This document shows, one piece after another, positions 9,420-20,536 of a stretch of 64,000 nt of DNA. Under the pieces are notes generated by a model. It was not told where the DNA came from, ran no database searches, and was given only the letters and a program-made list of their open reading frames with translations. The stretch comes from Delphinus delphis. Lineage: Eukaryota > Chordata > Mammalia > Artiodactyla > Delphinidae. A program made the position numbers and the translations under genes. Where the stretch lies: positions 103,538,400 through 103,602,399 of the forward strand of contig NC_082690.1 of the NCBI RefSeq assembly GCF_949987515.2. The letters run 5' to 3'. Positions within the stretch are counted from its first letter, which is position 1, and each line of letters starts with the position of its first letter.

Positions 9420-12400
9420 TTTATTTTAATAACCTTTTTATTTTATAATGTTTTTAGACTTACAGAAAAGTTGCAAAAATGATACAGCAAGTTATAACGA
9501 CTATTATTTTTTAACTGAGAAATGCACCAAATGAACTCACTATTACATGTGATACTTCAACTTTACGGTTTCAGGCAAAGAAACTCATCACTGAACTCCA
9601 TACAACAGTTTGGAACAATCTGGAACAAATGGAATCATGGACCAGATTTAGTAGAACCCAAAGTGTTTTACTTTGGATGGCAGTCCTGCCAAGCCCGAGA
9701 GTGGGCAGAGTGGAAACAGAACAGGTGGCCCTGGCCTCGCAGGCCAAGGTGGGGGGCATCTGCCTTCACGTGAGTGAAGTGGGAGCTGTCGGAGGGTCTT
9801 GAGCAGTGGAGTCCGGTGACCTGCCTTACGTTCTGTAAAGATCCCTCTGGTGGATGGAGGACAGGGGGGTGCAGGGGAGACCAGTGAGGCAGCTGCTACA
9901 GGGGTGCAGCAAGGGAGGCTGGTGGCCTGGCAGCTGGGGGAGGGGCAGCGGAGGTGGTTGTACCAGGTGATTGGAGCCCAGATCGCCTGCTGGTGGCCTT
10001 CGTGGGACAGGAGAGGAAGCGCTGGGGTGAGCCTGGCTTCTGGCCCAGAAGGGTGGAGTTGCATTTGCTGCCGGGTGAGCCGGAGCCGGTTTGTGGGGGA
10101 CTGAGAGCTGTCGGAGGGTCCGTTGCCTATCTGGGCTGGGCTGAGGGGATGGTCCCCACTGTGGTGGGGCAATGCAGAGGGCATTTGAAACCCCAGACTC
10201 CATAAGATGACCTGGGGTGACTTGCCCTGGCCACACCAGCTGCCCGGCCTTAGACCTCAGCTTCCAAACCCTCCCCGGAAGCCACCCCCGTCCCTAGCCC
10301 ACCTCAGCACCTGTGTCCAGGGATGGGAGCCCCAGAGGCACCACCGGGATTCAGCATCACAGACCTGCAACAGTGACACTGCCAATACCCAGCAAATGGT
10401 GTGGCCTCCCTTCCTTTTCCCACCGGGGAGGGAAGCCCATACCCAGCCCTCCTGGCAGCCCAGGTGCCCCCAGAAGGTGGAGTCAAAAGGGAGAGAAGTG
10501 AGGTGGTCCTGGCCTCCCCTGAGCCCTGGCCCCTCCCAGCTCCTGCCTGGAGCCTGGAACAATAGCAGAGGGGGTGTAGGGCAGTGGGGGGCCAACAAGC
10601 CTGGGAAGGAAGATGTGAGGACGTGGAGCAGGGGGGTAAGGGGGGGCGTGCTCTCACCCCCGCCTGACCTGGGCCACTCGCCCCAGAGAAGTGACGTTGG
10701 GGGAGGGAGAGGGGTGGTGGTGGAAGTCGACCGGTTCCCAGGCCAGCCCACCTCAGAGCTGAAATGTTGTCCCTGGGAACCAGACGTTCCTGGGCCCAGG
10801 CAACTGACAGACAAACAGGTGGCTCGAGCTGCATCCATTTCTGCCCAGGTGGAGCCAGGCCACTGGGAGACAATGCTGTCCCTTCATCCCTCTGCCTGAC
10901 AAGACTGTCCCATCCTGCCTCCGCTCGCTCACTCGTAACACTCATCCACATGCTCCCAGCAGTCACCGGGCTGAGATTTGAATCCAGGCAGCCTGGCACA
11001 CACACAACTCACATTCTCAACATACACTCGCCAGCCAGCTGTGCCTGGGTCCAGTGACAGAGAAACATGGGCCCTGTACTCAGGGAGCCCGCGCCATCAG
11101 CCCTGACATGCTCATGAATGCTGGGTGCATTGGCCATTACGGTCAGACCAAGGGCCTCCGGGGCTGGGAGGAGGGTGGGCTTCCTGGAGGAGGAGGCATC
11201 TGAGTCGGACCTTGACAAAATGTTGGGACTCACTCATGCGAGGACAGGAGGAAAGTCACCCCAAGGGAGGGAAACAGCGTGAGCCAAGGCAGGAGGCTGG
11301 AAGGCTGTTTGTCCGTGGGGTTACATCCTCAATTCCAGGAGGTGTCTCTCCCCAGCCTACTCCTGAGCTTTGGGGACAAACCCCCGGCTCCCCACCCCAC
11401 TCTTTTCCCCAGCCTCCCCCACTTTCACTTTCTCTTGATTCCTTTTGCCTCTCCTTCCAAGGCTTTGAAACTGTCACATGATTTCTAATCGTGTCACCCT
11501 TACATTTGTAACCAGGACACTGATTATTCACACTGGCCCACTTGTGCCCCAGGTTCTCAGCTCACCCTTGCTTTCTTGAATCCTGTTCCTTCCTTCTGGG
11601 TTCAAGGTCCTTCTTCCTAAGGTACTTCTGGAAATTCTCTCAGCAAGGATTTCTGAGTGGTAAATACTCAGAGCCTTTGTTTGAAATATCTTTATTTCAC
11701 TCTCTGCTTTCAAGGATAGTTGGGCTGGGTACGGCATTTTCAGTAGCCCTCACTTTCCCTCAGCACCTGAAGATGTCGTCTGGATTCAGTTGTTGCTTTT
11801 CAGAAGTTGCCTTCTGCCCCACATTCTGCCCCTGGACCCCAAGCCCTCACAAGCTGCTCCTGCTTCCTCTGAACCATTTGAGGACCCTCCAGATGGGAAC
11901 CTCCCAAGGATGAAATTCTTGGCACCCTACATTCCCCCAGCTTCTGGGGCAGCCAGTCCTTACAGCTGCCCTCCGTCACCCACCACACAAACATACCCTG
12001 CCTCTCTGCTCCATGTGGTCCTGCAGCCTCCTTCCTCCTGCGTGGCTCTCCCCTCTCCTGCTCCCTGCCCCAGGTCCCTTTCCTCTTCCTGACCCTCTAC
12101 CTCCTGCATAGCTTCTGCACCATCCATGCCTCTCACCGCCTACCACCTCTGCCCTGGCCCAGCTCCCCCAACTGTGCATCCACAACCCCTCCGGAATGTT
12201 CTCTACGTGATGCCTTTACTCTTTCCAGTCCTTTCCCAGGCTGTGGCCTGACAGATGTTTCTAATGTACAGATCTGATTGTGCCACTCCCCTTGATGGTC
12301 CTGTTTTCTCCCATGGAGGTAGTCAAACTCCATGACCTGACTGAGAAGCCTTACATGATCTGCCTGTGCCCACTTCCTGGCTCCATCTTTCCCATCTCAA

Positions 12401-12668
12401 ACTAAGGGCTCCTTCCAAGTCCCCCACAGGAATCACTTGGGAAAGATTTTTATCTGTAGAGAAACGTCATCAGATAAACCAAAAGCAGAGACATTGGCAC
12501 TTTGTCACACATCACAGTCTGCTGTGGGTAAATGTAAAACTCCTTTAGGCTGGGTGAAACGTTGAACAGTGTGTGCTTTGTGAAGATTCTGTTGTATTTT
12601 GGCTTTCTTCTTCAAACCAGGAGAGATGTTTTTTGAAAAACGCATCTCCACTATATGTTTACATACAA
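9420..12668. other. Intergenic; old repeats, no gene
   Basis: GC-richer DNA with several ORFs over 100 codons that overlap one another on both strands (largest about 10207-11005). None starts with a convincing context, shows splice sites or resembles a family, so I treat them as GC-driven chance. About 9780-10100 (AGCAGTGGAGTCCGGTGACC onward) looks like the same old dispersed repeat as 31790-33370. About 11990-12400 is probably L2/MIR-related. Confidence 0.45.
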
Positions 12669-12684
12669 TAAAATTCCTACCTTT

Positions 12685-12799
12685 TTTTTTTGGCCGCACT
12701 GCATGGTTTGCAGGATCTTAGTTCCCCAGCCAGGGATGGGACACAAGCCCCTGCAGTAAAAGTGCAGAGTCCTAACCCCTGGACCACCAGGGAATTCCG
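12685..12799 (-). mobile_element. Old tRNA-derived SINE, antisense
   Basis: T tract, TGGCCGCACTGCATGGTTTG, and end ACCACCAGGGAATTCC. Near-perfect duplication TAAAATTCCTACCTTT / TAAAATTCCTATCTTT at 12669-12684 and 12800-12815. Confidence 0.88.
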
Positions 12800-12982
12800 T
12801 AAAATTCCTATCTTTTAAGTGTACAGGTTGATGAGCTCTGACAAATGTACCTGTGTAACCATCACTGTAGTCAAGGTATTTCAGAACTCTTAATTCTATT
12901 CCATTTCCCATTACATTCCATGTATGTTTATTCTTATGACTGTACCACACTGTCTTGATTACTATTGCTTTGGAGTAAGTTT

Positions 12983-13221
12983 ATTTATTTATTTATTTAT
13001 TTATTTTGGCTGTATTGGGTCTTCATTGCGGTGCATGGGCTTCTCATTGCGGTGGCTTCTCTTGTTGCGGAGCACGGGCTCTAGGCACATGGGCTTCAGT
13101 AGTTGTGGCGCACGGGTTTAGTTGCTCCGCGGCATGTGGGATCTTCCTGGCCCAGGGCTTGAACCCCTGTCCTCTGCATTGGCAGGCGAATTCTTAAACA
13201 CTGCACCACTAGGGAAGCCCC
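12983..13221 (-). mobile_element. CHR-type SINE in L1, antisense
   Basis: (TTTA)n tail, TTGGCTGTATTGGGTCTTCA, and head ending in CACTAGGGAAGCCC. Target-site duplication TGGAGTAAGTTT at 12971-12982 and 13222-13233. Slightly shortened long form. Confidence 0.92.
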
Positions 13222-13247
13222 TGGAGTAAGTTTTAAAATCAGAAAAG

Positions 13248-13610
13248 AGGGCTTCCTTGGTGGCGCAGTGGTTAAGAATCCGCCTGCCAATGCAGGGGAC
13301 ACGGGTTCGAGCTCTGGTCCGGAAAGATCCCACATGCCGCGGAGCGACTAAGCCCGTGCACCATAACTACTGAGCCTGCGCTCTAGAGCCCGTGAGCCAC
13401 AACTACTAAAGCCTGCACATGTAGAGCCCATGCTCCGCAACAAGAGAAGCCACCGCAGTGAGAAGCCCACACACTGCAACAAAGAGTAGCCCCCGCCTGC
13501 CGCAACTAGCGAAAGCCCCGCTCGCCACACTAGAGAAATCCCGGGCACAGCAACAAAGACCCAACACAGCCAAAAATAAATAAAAATAAAATAAATAAAT
13601 TTATTTTTAA
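13248..13610 (+). mobile_element. CHR-type SINE, long form, sense, in L1
   Basis: Begins GGCTTCCTTGGTGGCGCAGT and ends in an AT-rich tail after CACAGCCAAAAATAAATA. Target-site duplication AAAATCAGAAAAG / AAAATCGGAAAAG at 13235-13247 and 13611-13623. It lies 26 bases from the preceding antisense SINE, making a head-to-head pair. Confidence 0.92.
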
Positions 13611-14116
13611 AAAATCGGAAAAGTGTGAGTCCTCCAATTTTGTTCTTTTTCAAGATCGTTTTGGCTACTATGAATCCCTTGCAATTCCATGTGAATTTTA
13701 AAATCAGCTTGTTAATTTCTACAAAGAAGCCAGCTGGAATTCTGATAGGGATTGTGTTCAATCTGTACATCAATCTGGGGAGTGCTGCCATCTTAATAAT
13801 ATTAAGTTTTTGACCCATGAATGTGAGATGCTTTCCCACTGACTTAGATCTACGTTAGTGTTTCAACCATGTTTTTGTAATTTTCAGAGTATAAATTTTG
13901 CACTTCTTTAGTCAAATTTATTCCCAAATATTTTATTCTTTTGATGCTATTGTAAATGGAATTGTTTTCTTAATTTCATTGCTAATGTATAGGACTTTTT
14001 AATATTGATCTTGTATCCTGCAACCTTGCTGAACTCCTTTATTAATTTTAATAGCTTTTTCATGAACTCCTTTGGATTTTCTGTATAAAATATCATGTCA
14101 TCTGCAAATAGAGATC

Positions 14117-14660
14117 TTTTTTTTTTAATTTTTACTGGAGCATGGTTGATTTACAATGTTGTGTTAGTTTCAGGTGTACAGTAAAGAGAATCAGTTATAA
14201 TATACATACATCCACTCTTTTTTAGATTCTTTTCCCATACAGGCCATTATAGAGTATTGAGTAGAGTTCCCTGTGCTATATAGTAGGTCCTTATTAGTTA
14301 TATATCTTGTATATAGTAGTGTGTATATGTCAATCCCAATCTTCCGATTTATCTCTACCCCCCTTACCCCCGGTAACCATAAGTTTGCTTTCTACCTCTG
14401 TAAGTTTATTTCTGTTTTGTAGATAAGTTCATTTGTACCTTTTTTTTAGATTCCACATGTAAACACTATCATATGATATTTGTCTTTCTCTGTCTGACTT
14501 ACTTCACTCAGTATGACAATCTCTAGGTCCACCCATGTTGCTGCAAATGGCATTATTCTGTTCTTATTTTATGGCTGAGTAATATTCCATTGCATATATG
14601 TACCACAACGTCTTTATCCACTCTTCTGTTGATGGACATTTAGGTTGCTTCCATGTCAAA
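14117..14660 (-). mobile_element. Younger L1 3' tail, antisense, nested in the older L1
   Basis: Begins with a T tract and the L1 3'-UTR end (ACTGGAGCATGGTTGATTTA). It continues through TATAGTAGGTCCTTATTAGT and TGACTTACTTCACTCAGTAT to ATGGACATTTAGGTTGC. This is a 5'-truncated L1 of the cetartiodactyl type. Older L1 sequence resumes after about 14660. Confidence 0.85.
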
Positions 14661-14886
14661 CAGAGGCAGTTTTAATTCTTCCTTTCCAGCCTAGATGCTT
14701 TTTGTTTCTTCTTGTCTAACTGCCCTAGCTAGAACCTCCAGCATAATGTTGAATGGAGGTGGTAAGGTGGATATCCTTGTCTTATTCTTGACATTAGGAG
14801 AAAAACATCCAGTCTTTCACCATTAAGTATGATGTTAGCTGTGGGTTTTTCATAGCTGCCCTATCAGGTTAAGGGCGTTCCATTCT

Positions 14887-15583
14887 TTTTTTTTTTTTTT
14901 TTTTTTAAGATTTTTTGATGTGGACCATTTTTTTTTTCTAAATTTACTTTTTAAAAATTTTCATACTTTTTAATGGCTGAGTATTTATTCCATTATATAT
15001 ATGAATAATAATTATATATAATTTATTCCATTATATACATAATGGATCTTTTTTTAAAAAATAAATTTATTTATTTATTTTCGGCTGGGTTGGGTCTTTG
15101 TTGCTGCGTGTGGGCTTTCTCTACTTGCGGTGAGCCGGGGCAACTCTTCGTGTGGTATGCATGCTTCTCACTGCGGTGGCTTCTCTTGTTGCAGAGCACA
15201 GGCTCTAGGCGCGCGGGCTTCAGTAGTTGTGGTGCACAGGCTCAGTAGTTGTGGCTCAAAGGCTCTAGAGCACAGGCTCCGTAGTTGTGGCGCATGGGCT
15301 TAGTTGCTCCACAGCATGTGGGACCTTCCCAGATCAGGGATCGAAACCATGCCCTCTGCACTGGCAGGCGGATTCTCTTTTTTTTTCTGGCAGGCGGATT
15401 CTTAACCACTGTGCCACCAGGGACGTCCTGATGTGGACCATTTTTAAAGTCTTTATTGAATTTGTTACAATACTGCTTCTGTTTTTATGTTTTGGTTTTT
15501 TGGCCCCGAGGTATGTGGGCTTTTACCCCCTGTGTTGGAAGGCAAAGTCTTAACCACTGGACCACCAGGGAAGTCCCAAGGAA
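14887..15583 (-). mobile_element. Old SINE, antisense, interrupted by a younger SINE
   Basis: A T-rich tail with TTTTGATGTGGACCATTTTT is followed, after the nested SINE, by AAAGTCTTTATTGAATTTG, TTTTGGCCCCGAGGTATGTG and the end ACCACCAGGGAAGTCCC. Its own target-site duplication GTTCCATTCT lies at 14877-14886 and 15584-15593, so both halves belong to one element. Confidence 0.85.
14933..15428 (-). mobile_element. CHR-type SINE nested in an older SINE
   Basis: Bounded by a perfect 17-bp duplication TGATGTGGACCATTTTT at 14916-14932 and 15429-15445. The recognisable SINE runs from about 15046. The extra 110 AT-rich bases before it (14938-15045, with L1-like GGCTGAGTATTTATTCCATT) were either co-inserted or added later. 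A short duplication of CTGGCAGGCGGATTCT around 15361-15402 splits its head. Confidence 0.85.
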
Positions 15584-15781
15584 GTTCCATTCTATTCCTA
15601 GTTTGTTGAGTATTTTTATCATGAAAGTGTGTTCGATTTTTATCAAATGCTTTTTCTGCATCTATTGAGAGGATCATTTTTTTTTGGTTTGTTTTTTTAT
15701 TCCATTAATATGGTGCATTACATGAATTGATTATCAGATGTTAAACCAACTTTTCATTCTTAGGATAAATCCTACTTGATC

Positions 15782-15870
15782 ATGGCATATAATTATATAT
15801 ATAATATATGTATATTTATTATATTATATATTATATATATATAACATATAATTATACATATAATATATGT
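15782..15870. repeat. AT-rich low-complexity tract
   Basis: Alternating TATA/ATAT sequence of about 90 bases inside the dead L1, probably an expanded L1 segment. Confidence 0.85.
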
Positions 15871-16104
15871 TGCTGGATTTGGTTTACTGGTTTGGAGAGT
15901 TTTGCATCCATATTCATAAGAGATTTTGGTCTGTAGTTTTCTTGTGATGTTTTTTCCGGTTTGGGTATAGGGTAGTAGTGACTACAGAGAATGAGTTGGG
16001 AAGTGTTCCCTGTTCTATTTTTTGGAAGTGTTTGTAAAGAATTAACATTCTTTTTTAAATGTTTGGTAGAAGTCACCAGTGAAATCATCTGGGCCTGGAC
16101 TTTT

Positions 16105-16307
16105 TTTTTTTTTTTTTGCGGTACGCGGGCCTCTCACTCTTGTGGGCTCTCCCGTTGCAGAGCACAGGCTCCGGATGCGTAGGCTCAGCGGCCGTGGCTC
16201 ACGGGCCCAGCCGCTCCGCGGCATGTGGGATCTTCCCGGACCGGGGCACGAACCCGTGTCCCCTGCATCGGCAGGCGGACTCTCAACCACTGTGCCACCA
16301 GGGAAGC
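16105..16307 (-). mobile_element. CHR-type SINE, short form, antisense, in L1
   Basis: T tract, GCGGTACGCGGGCCTCTCAC, and head ending in CACCAGGGAAGC. Target-site duplication CCTGGACTTTT at 16094-16104 and 16308-16318. Confidence 0.93.
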
Positions 16308-16336
16308 CCTGGACTTTTCTTTGCATGTAGTTTTTT

Positions 16337-16474
16337 GGGTTTTGTTTGTTTGTTTACTTTTTGGCCACACTGTGCAGCTTGTGGGATCTTAGTTCCCTGA
16401 CCAGGGATCGAAGCCGCGTCCCCTGCATTGGAAGTATGGAGTCTTAACCACTGGACTACCAGGGAAGTCCCTGG
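16337..16474 (-). mobile_element. Old tRNA-derived SINE, antisense, in L1
   Basis: TTTTTGGCCACACTGTGCAG to ACTACCAGGGAAGTCCC. Target-site duplication TGTAGTTTTTT at 16326-16336 and 16477-16487. Confidence 0.9.
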
Positions 16475-16879
16475 TGTGTAGTTTTTTTGCTTCCTGTGTG
16501 GTGGTTTTTTTATTTATTTATTGATTGATTGATTGCTAATTCAATCTCAACTTGTTATAGATCTATTCACATTGTTTCTTTCTTCTTGAGTCAATTTTGG
16601 GAGTTTGTATATTTCTAGAAATTTGTCCATTTCATCTAAGTTATCTAGTTTATTGGCATACAATTACTTATAGTGTTCCTTTATAATCCTTTTAACTGCT
16701 ATGAAGTCATTAGTAAAGTCCCTTCTTTCACTCTGATTCTAGTAATTTGAGTCTTCTCTCATTTTTTTTCTCAGTCAACCTAGCTAAAGGTTTGTCAAGT
16801 TTACTGATATTTCCAAAGAACTAGATTTTGGTTTCATTATTTTTTCTCTATTGTTTTTCTATTTCATTAATTTCCACAC

Positions 16880-17255
16880 TTTAAAAAAATAATTGATTTT
16901 TTCCAGTTTTATTGAGAAATAGACTTAATTTTTTAAAGTTTCAGGTGTACAACATAATGATTCAATATTTCTATATATTGCAAAATGATCACCACAATAG
17001 TCCAGTTAACATCCATCACCATACATAGTTACAAAACATTATTTTCTTGTAATGAGCACTTTCAAGATCCACTCCCCTAGCTACTTTCAAATATGCAAGA
17101 CAGTATTAGAAGCTGTAGTCACCATGCTGTACATTACATCCCCATGTCTTATTCATTTTATAACTGGAAATTTGTACCTTTCAACCCCCTTCTACCAATT
17201 TGCCCACCCCACCCAATTTCCATTCTTAACTTTATTATTTCCTTCCTTCCACTTG
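16880..17255 (-). mobile_element. Second L1 3' tail nested in the L1
   Basis: TCCAGTTTTATTGAGAAATA, TCAGGTGTACAACATAATGA and CATCACCATACATAGTTAC are antisense L1 3'-UTR blocks lying between two parts of ORF2, so this is a separate insertion. Limits are approximate. Confidence 0.7.
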
Positions 17256-17416
17256 CTGCAGGCTTAGTTTTCTCTTCTTTTTCTAGTGTTTTAAGATAGA
17301 AGTTTAGGTTATTGATTTGAGATGTTTCTTCTTTTTTAATATAGGCATTTATAGCAATAAATTTCCCTCTAGGCACTGCTTTGGCTGCATCCCATAAGTT
17401 TTGGTATGTTTTGTCT

Positions 17417-17711
17417 TCTTTTTTTTTTTATTAATTTATTTTTTAGTTTTGGCTGTGTTGGGTCTTCGTTTCTGTGTGAGGGCTTTCTCTAGTTGTGGCA
17501 AGTGGGGGCCACTCTTCATCGCGGTGCACGGGTCTCTCACTATCGTGGCCTCTCTTGTTGCGGAGCACAGGCTCCAGACGCGCAGGCTCAGTAGTTGTGG
17601 CTCACGGGCCTAGTCGCTCTGCGGCATGTGGGATCTTCCCAGACCAGGGCTCGAACCCATGTCCCCTGCATTAGCAGGCAGATTCTCAACTACTGCACCA
17701 CCAGGGAAGCC
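17417..17711 (-). mobile_element. CHR-type SINE, long form, antisense, in L1
   Basis: T/AT tail, TTTTGGCTGTGTTGGGTCTT, and head ending in GCACCACCAGGGAAGCCC. Flanking TGTCTTC on both sides is a likely short target-site duplication. Confidence 0.9.
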
Positions 17712-17857
17712 CTGTCTTCATTTTTATTCATCTCAAAATATTTTCTAGTTTCCCTTTTGATTATTCCTTATTTAGGAGTTTGTTAGTTTTAATTTCCACA
17801 TATTTAAGTTTCCAAAATTTCTTTCTGTAACTCATTTCTAATTTCATTTGATTGTGT

Positions 17858-17943
17858 TCAGAGAACACACTTTATTTATTTTATTTTATTTTTTCAGAGA
17901 ACACACTTTTTTTTTTTATTTTATTTTTTCAGAGAACACACTT
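17858..17943. repeat. Three-copy tandem duplication inside L1
   Basis: TCAGAGAACACACTTT occurs three times, at about 17859, 17895 and 17930, separated by TTTATTTTATTTT-type spacers (unit about 35 bases). A single copy of this motif belongs to L1, so the local triplication happened after insertion. Confidence 0.85.
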
Positions 17944-18054
17944 TATATTATTTACATACTTTTAAATTTATCGAGGCTTATTTTTCAGCCTAGCATATAC
18001 TTTATTCTGAACACTGTGCCATGTGTATTTGAGAAGAATATATATTCTGCTGCA

Positions 18055-18500
18055 TTGTATTTCTTTAATTTCAAGGACTCTTGTGATTACACTGGGCCCA
18101 CCAGGAAAATCTAGCATAATCTATCTTTTTTTTTTTTTAACATCTTTATTGGGGTATAATTGCTTTACAATGGTGGGTTAGTTTCTGCTTTATAGCAAAG
18201 TGAATCAGTTATACATATACATATGTTCCCATATCTCTTCCCTCTTGCATCTCCCTCCCTCCCACCCTCCCTATCCCACCCCTCCAGGCGGTCACAAAAC
18301 ACCGAACCGATATCCCTGTGCCATGCAGCTGCTTCCCACTAGCTATCCACTTTACTAGCATAATCTATCTTAAGGTCAGGTGATTAGTAAGCTTAATTCC
18401 ATCTACAACCTTAATTCCCCCTTTGTCAAGTAACATATTCACAGGTTTTGAGGATTAGGATATGGACATTTTTAGGGGGTCATTATTCTGCCTGCCACAA
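18055..18500 (+). mobile_element. MLT1-like LTR 3' portion, split by an L1 tail
   Basis: ACTCTTGTGATTACACTGGG and, after the L1, CCTTAATTCCCCCTTTGTCA and TAACATATTCACAGGTTTTG match the 3' part of an MLT1-type LTR (compare 21014-21475). Old and divergent. Confidence 0.65.
18128..18354 (-). mobile_element. L1 3' tail, antisense, recent
   Basis: T tract, CATCTTTATTGGGGTATAAT, ATCAGTTATACATATACATA, and on to CACTAGCTATCCACTTTA. Perfect 17-bp duplication CTAGCATAATCTATCTT at 18111-18127 and 18355-18371. The long intact duplication and low divergence point to recent insertion. Confidence 0.93.
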
Positions 18501-18674
18501 CAGGCCAGAATCATGAACAGCTTCTTTTTTAAAGCATTGTATTTACTAAACAAGCAAGCATAAAAACAAAGCAAAAACCACAGAGCAATTTTTTGAAATG
18601 TAATAGTAATGAAGGCAAAGTAACTTTTACCTTAAAGTTATTCTCATACAATTTTGCAAACTTTTAAATTTTTA

Positions 18675-18801
18675 CTTTTTTTTTTTTTTTTGACCACATC
18701 ACGCAGCTTGCAGGATCTTTAGTTCCTCAACCAAGGATTGAACCCCAGCCCACAGCAGTGAAAGCGCCAAGTCCTAACCACTGGACCACCAGGGAATTCC
18801 C
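18675..18801 (-). mobile_element. Old tRNA-derived SINE, antisense
   Basis: T tract, TGACCACATCACGCAGCTTG, and end GGACCACCAGGGAATTCCC. Confidence 0.87.
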
Positions 18802-19820
18802 TAAATGTTTCTTTAATTATCAATTTTTAGACTTAGATTTAATTCTAAAATTAAATTTGGGTAACTGCCACATAAGATCCACCATTGTTTAATAGCAGTT
18901 TTTCTGTTTTCATGACTAAATCTCCTAAAATAAGTAGAAAAAACACAACTGATCATTTTATCCTGTGGTAAGTCATCAAGAAACAAAGCATGGACCACTA
19001 GCAAGTGGCTTTCAGAATCTTGCAGTGAGTTGAACAAGAAATATTTTTCCCTGAAGTCTTTGGAGCCCTGATAGCTAAACTTAAAGTTTTTATTTTATTG
19101 TAGGGAAATATACCTCAACTGGCAAGAGACAGGTGGAGGCGGGATTTTCCAAAGCATTCATACATGCATACATAATATGTACATTTATATTATATATATA
19201 TGTTTTTATAATGAAAAATATATAATTACACATATATAATGAAATTACACATATACATATGTATGTGTGTAAGTATATATATACATATATAGTTTCTTGT
19301 TTACAAAAGGAATTCACTTATTGTGAAAACTTCAAGCATCACATCAAAGAAATAAATATTATGTTGAGCTGTATGAATTTACCAATATTTCGCTATTTTT
19401 GACATATAAAGACAGCAATTTCATACTGTTCAATCTAATAATACAGCAAGGAGAACTCCCTGTAATCCCCATGTCCTGGAGGAAACCACTGCCGTTCGGT
19501 ATGTATTCCTTCATGCTGGAGAGTATGTCTGTGCATATTTATGGTTGGTGGAGTTATTACCACAATGACATAACATGGATAATTTTGCAATCGGCTTTCT
19601 AAGCACTTTGTAGAGCAAAGCAAATCCTAGCACTGGTTGTGCTGCTTCCCCTCTACGGAGCCTCAGTTTTCTCACCTGCAAAAGTGAAACTAATGATTCT
19701 GTGCCAGTTATTAATTTATTGACTCTCAGCTCCAAATTCATCATGTTTGCCCGCTTTGTGAATATGAATCCGGGCCCTTTAAATAATTTTCCTTTGCCAG
19801 ATGGCACAACGTTAAATTTT
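18802..19820. other. Intergenic AT-rich DNA, no gene
   Basis: Contains a TA-rich low-complexity stretch (about 19180-19290, TATATAT/CATATAC). Some short ORFs on both strands; none is recognisable. Confidence 0.5.
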
Positions 19821-19821
19821 A

Positions 19822-19835
19822 CCAGTAGAGGGCGC
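19822..19835 (+). promoter_or_regulatory. Candidate CTCF-binding motif
   Basis: CCAGTAGAGGGCGC fits all 14 positions of the CTCF core CCASYAGRKGGCRS. It sits in the first non-SINE, CpG-richer block between MALAT1 and SCYL1, about 5 kb upstream of the SCYL1 start. Motif match only; occupancy is unknown. Confidence 0.65.
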
Positions 19836-20252
19836 TAACAGACACTGCTTGATGAAGGTTTTACTTCCGGGTTTGAAGGCGTGCCTCTCGGCGGGCTTCT
19901 GCAGCGCGGCCAATTTCTCGACTCAACTACCCAGGGCAGCTTTTCTAGCGACGGGTTCCTGCAGTGCAGGTGGCCAGCAGCCCTCAGCCCCCACCCTAGG
20001 AGAAGTGGACCGCTTCTAGTGAGTCACTTCCCCATGAACAGCTTTCCCCAGCACCCTAGAGGGTGGTTTTCCAGCAAGTTCCATGGGGTGTGCACAGCAC
20101 TTGAGCAACTTCTCTACTATCCGCTGAGCCCCAGGCATTCCCTCTCCAGCCAAATCTGGATCTCAGACTTGGGGCAGGAGGCGGGCTCTATCTCAGCCCT
20201 AGGGTTGGGGGCTGCTCCGTATACTTGTTATTCCTGTATTCTTTCGAGTTCT

Positions 20253-20253
20253 G

Positions 20254-20278
<25 letters not shown>
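20253..20278. repeat. (TC)n microsatellite
   Basis: About 13 uninterrupted TC units followed by T8. Confidence 0.95.
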
Positions 20279-20285
<7 letters not shown>

Positions 20286-20289
20286 ATAC

Positions 20290-20402
20290 ATCTTTAAAAA
20301 ATTTTTATTTATTTATTTTTATACAGCAGGTTCTTATTCGTTATCTATTTTATACATACTGGTGTATATATGTCAATCCCAATCTCCCAATCTTTTTCTT
20401 TT
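20290..20402 (-). mobile_element. Short L1 3' end, antisense
   Basis: TTTTTATACAGCAGGTTCTT, TATGTCAATCCCAATCTCCC: the terminal 100 bases of the cetartiodactyl L1 3'-UTR. Confidence 0.75.
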
Positions 20403-20404
20403 TC

Positions 20405-20536
20405 TTTTTTTTTGTTTTTTCTCTTTTGGCCTCGCCATGGGGCATGCGGGACCTTAGTTCCCTGACCAGGGTTGGAATGCGTGCCCCCTGCAATGGAAGT
20501 GTGGAGTCTTAACCACTGGACCACCAGGGAAGTCCC
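20405..20536 (-). mobile_element. Old tRNA-derived SINE, antisense
   Basis: T-rich tail, TTTTGGCCTCGCCATGGGGC, and end GGACCACCAGGGAAGTCCC. Confidence 0.87.

Larger units (their letters stand above)
12640..18105 (-). mobile_element. Long broken L1, antisense, host to many nested insertions
   Basis: Minus-strand translations match L1 ORF2 in the order expected of an antisense copy. The C-terminal part is at about 13620-13830 (GIn frames containing NIIKMAALPRLMYR-like sequence). The reverse-transcriptase parts are at about 15600-15680 (contains SIDAEKAFDK) and 15870-16090 (contains ENYRPKSLMNMDAK). The N-terminal part is at about 17280-17390 and 17700-18060. The frames are shifted and stopped, so it is dead. 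At least seven SINEs and two other L1 tails sit inside it, most with their own target-site duplications, giving a relative order of insertions. Confidence 0.88.

Noticed and set aside
10207..11005. Overlapping ORFs of 193-233 codons on both strands
   Set aside because: Mutual shadows in GC-rich intergenic DNA; no splice-consistent structure, no known domain.
13348..13839. 163-codon ORF on minus as a gene
   Set aside because: It is L1 ORF2 C-terminal sequence running into a SINE; a dead-element fragment.
19881..20297. 138-codon ORF near the CTCF motif
   Set aside because: Ends through a TC microsatellite, no family match, and lies in a probable old LTR-like repeat.
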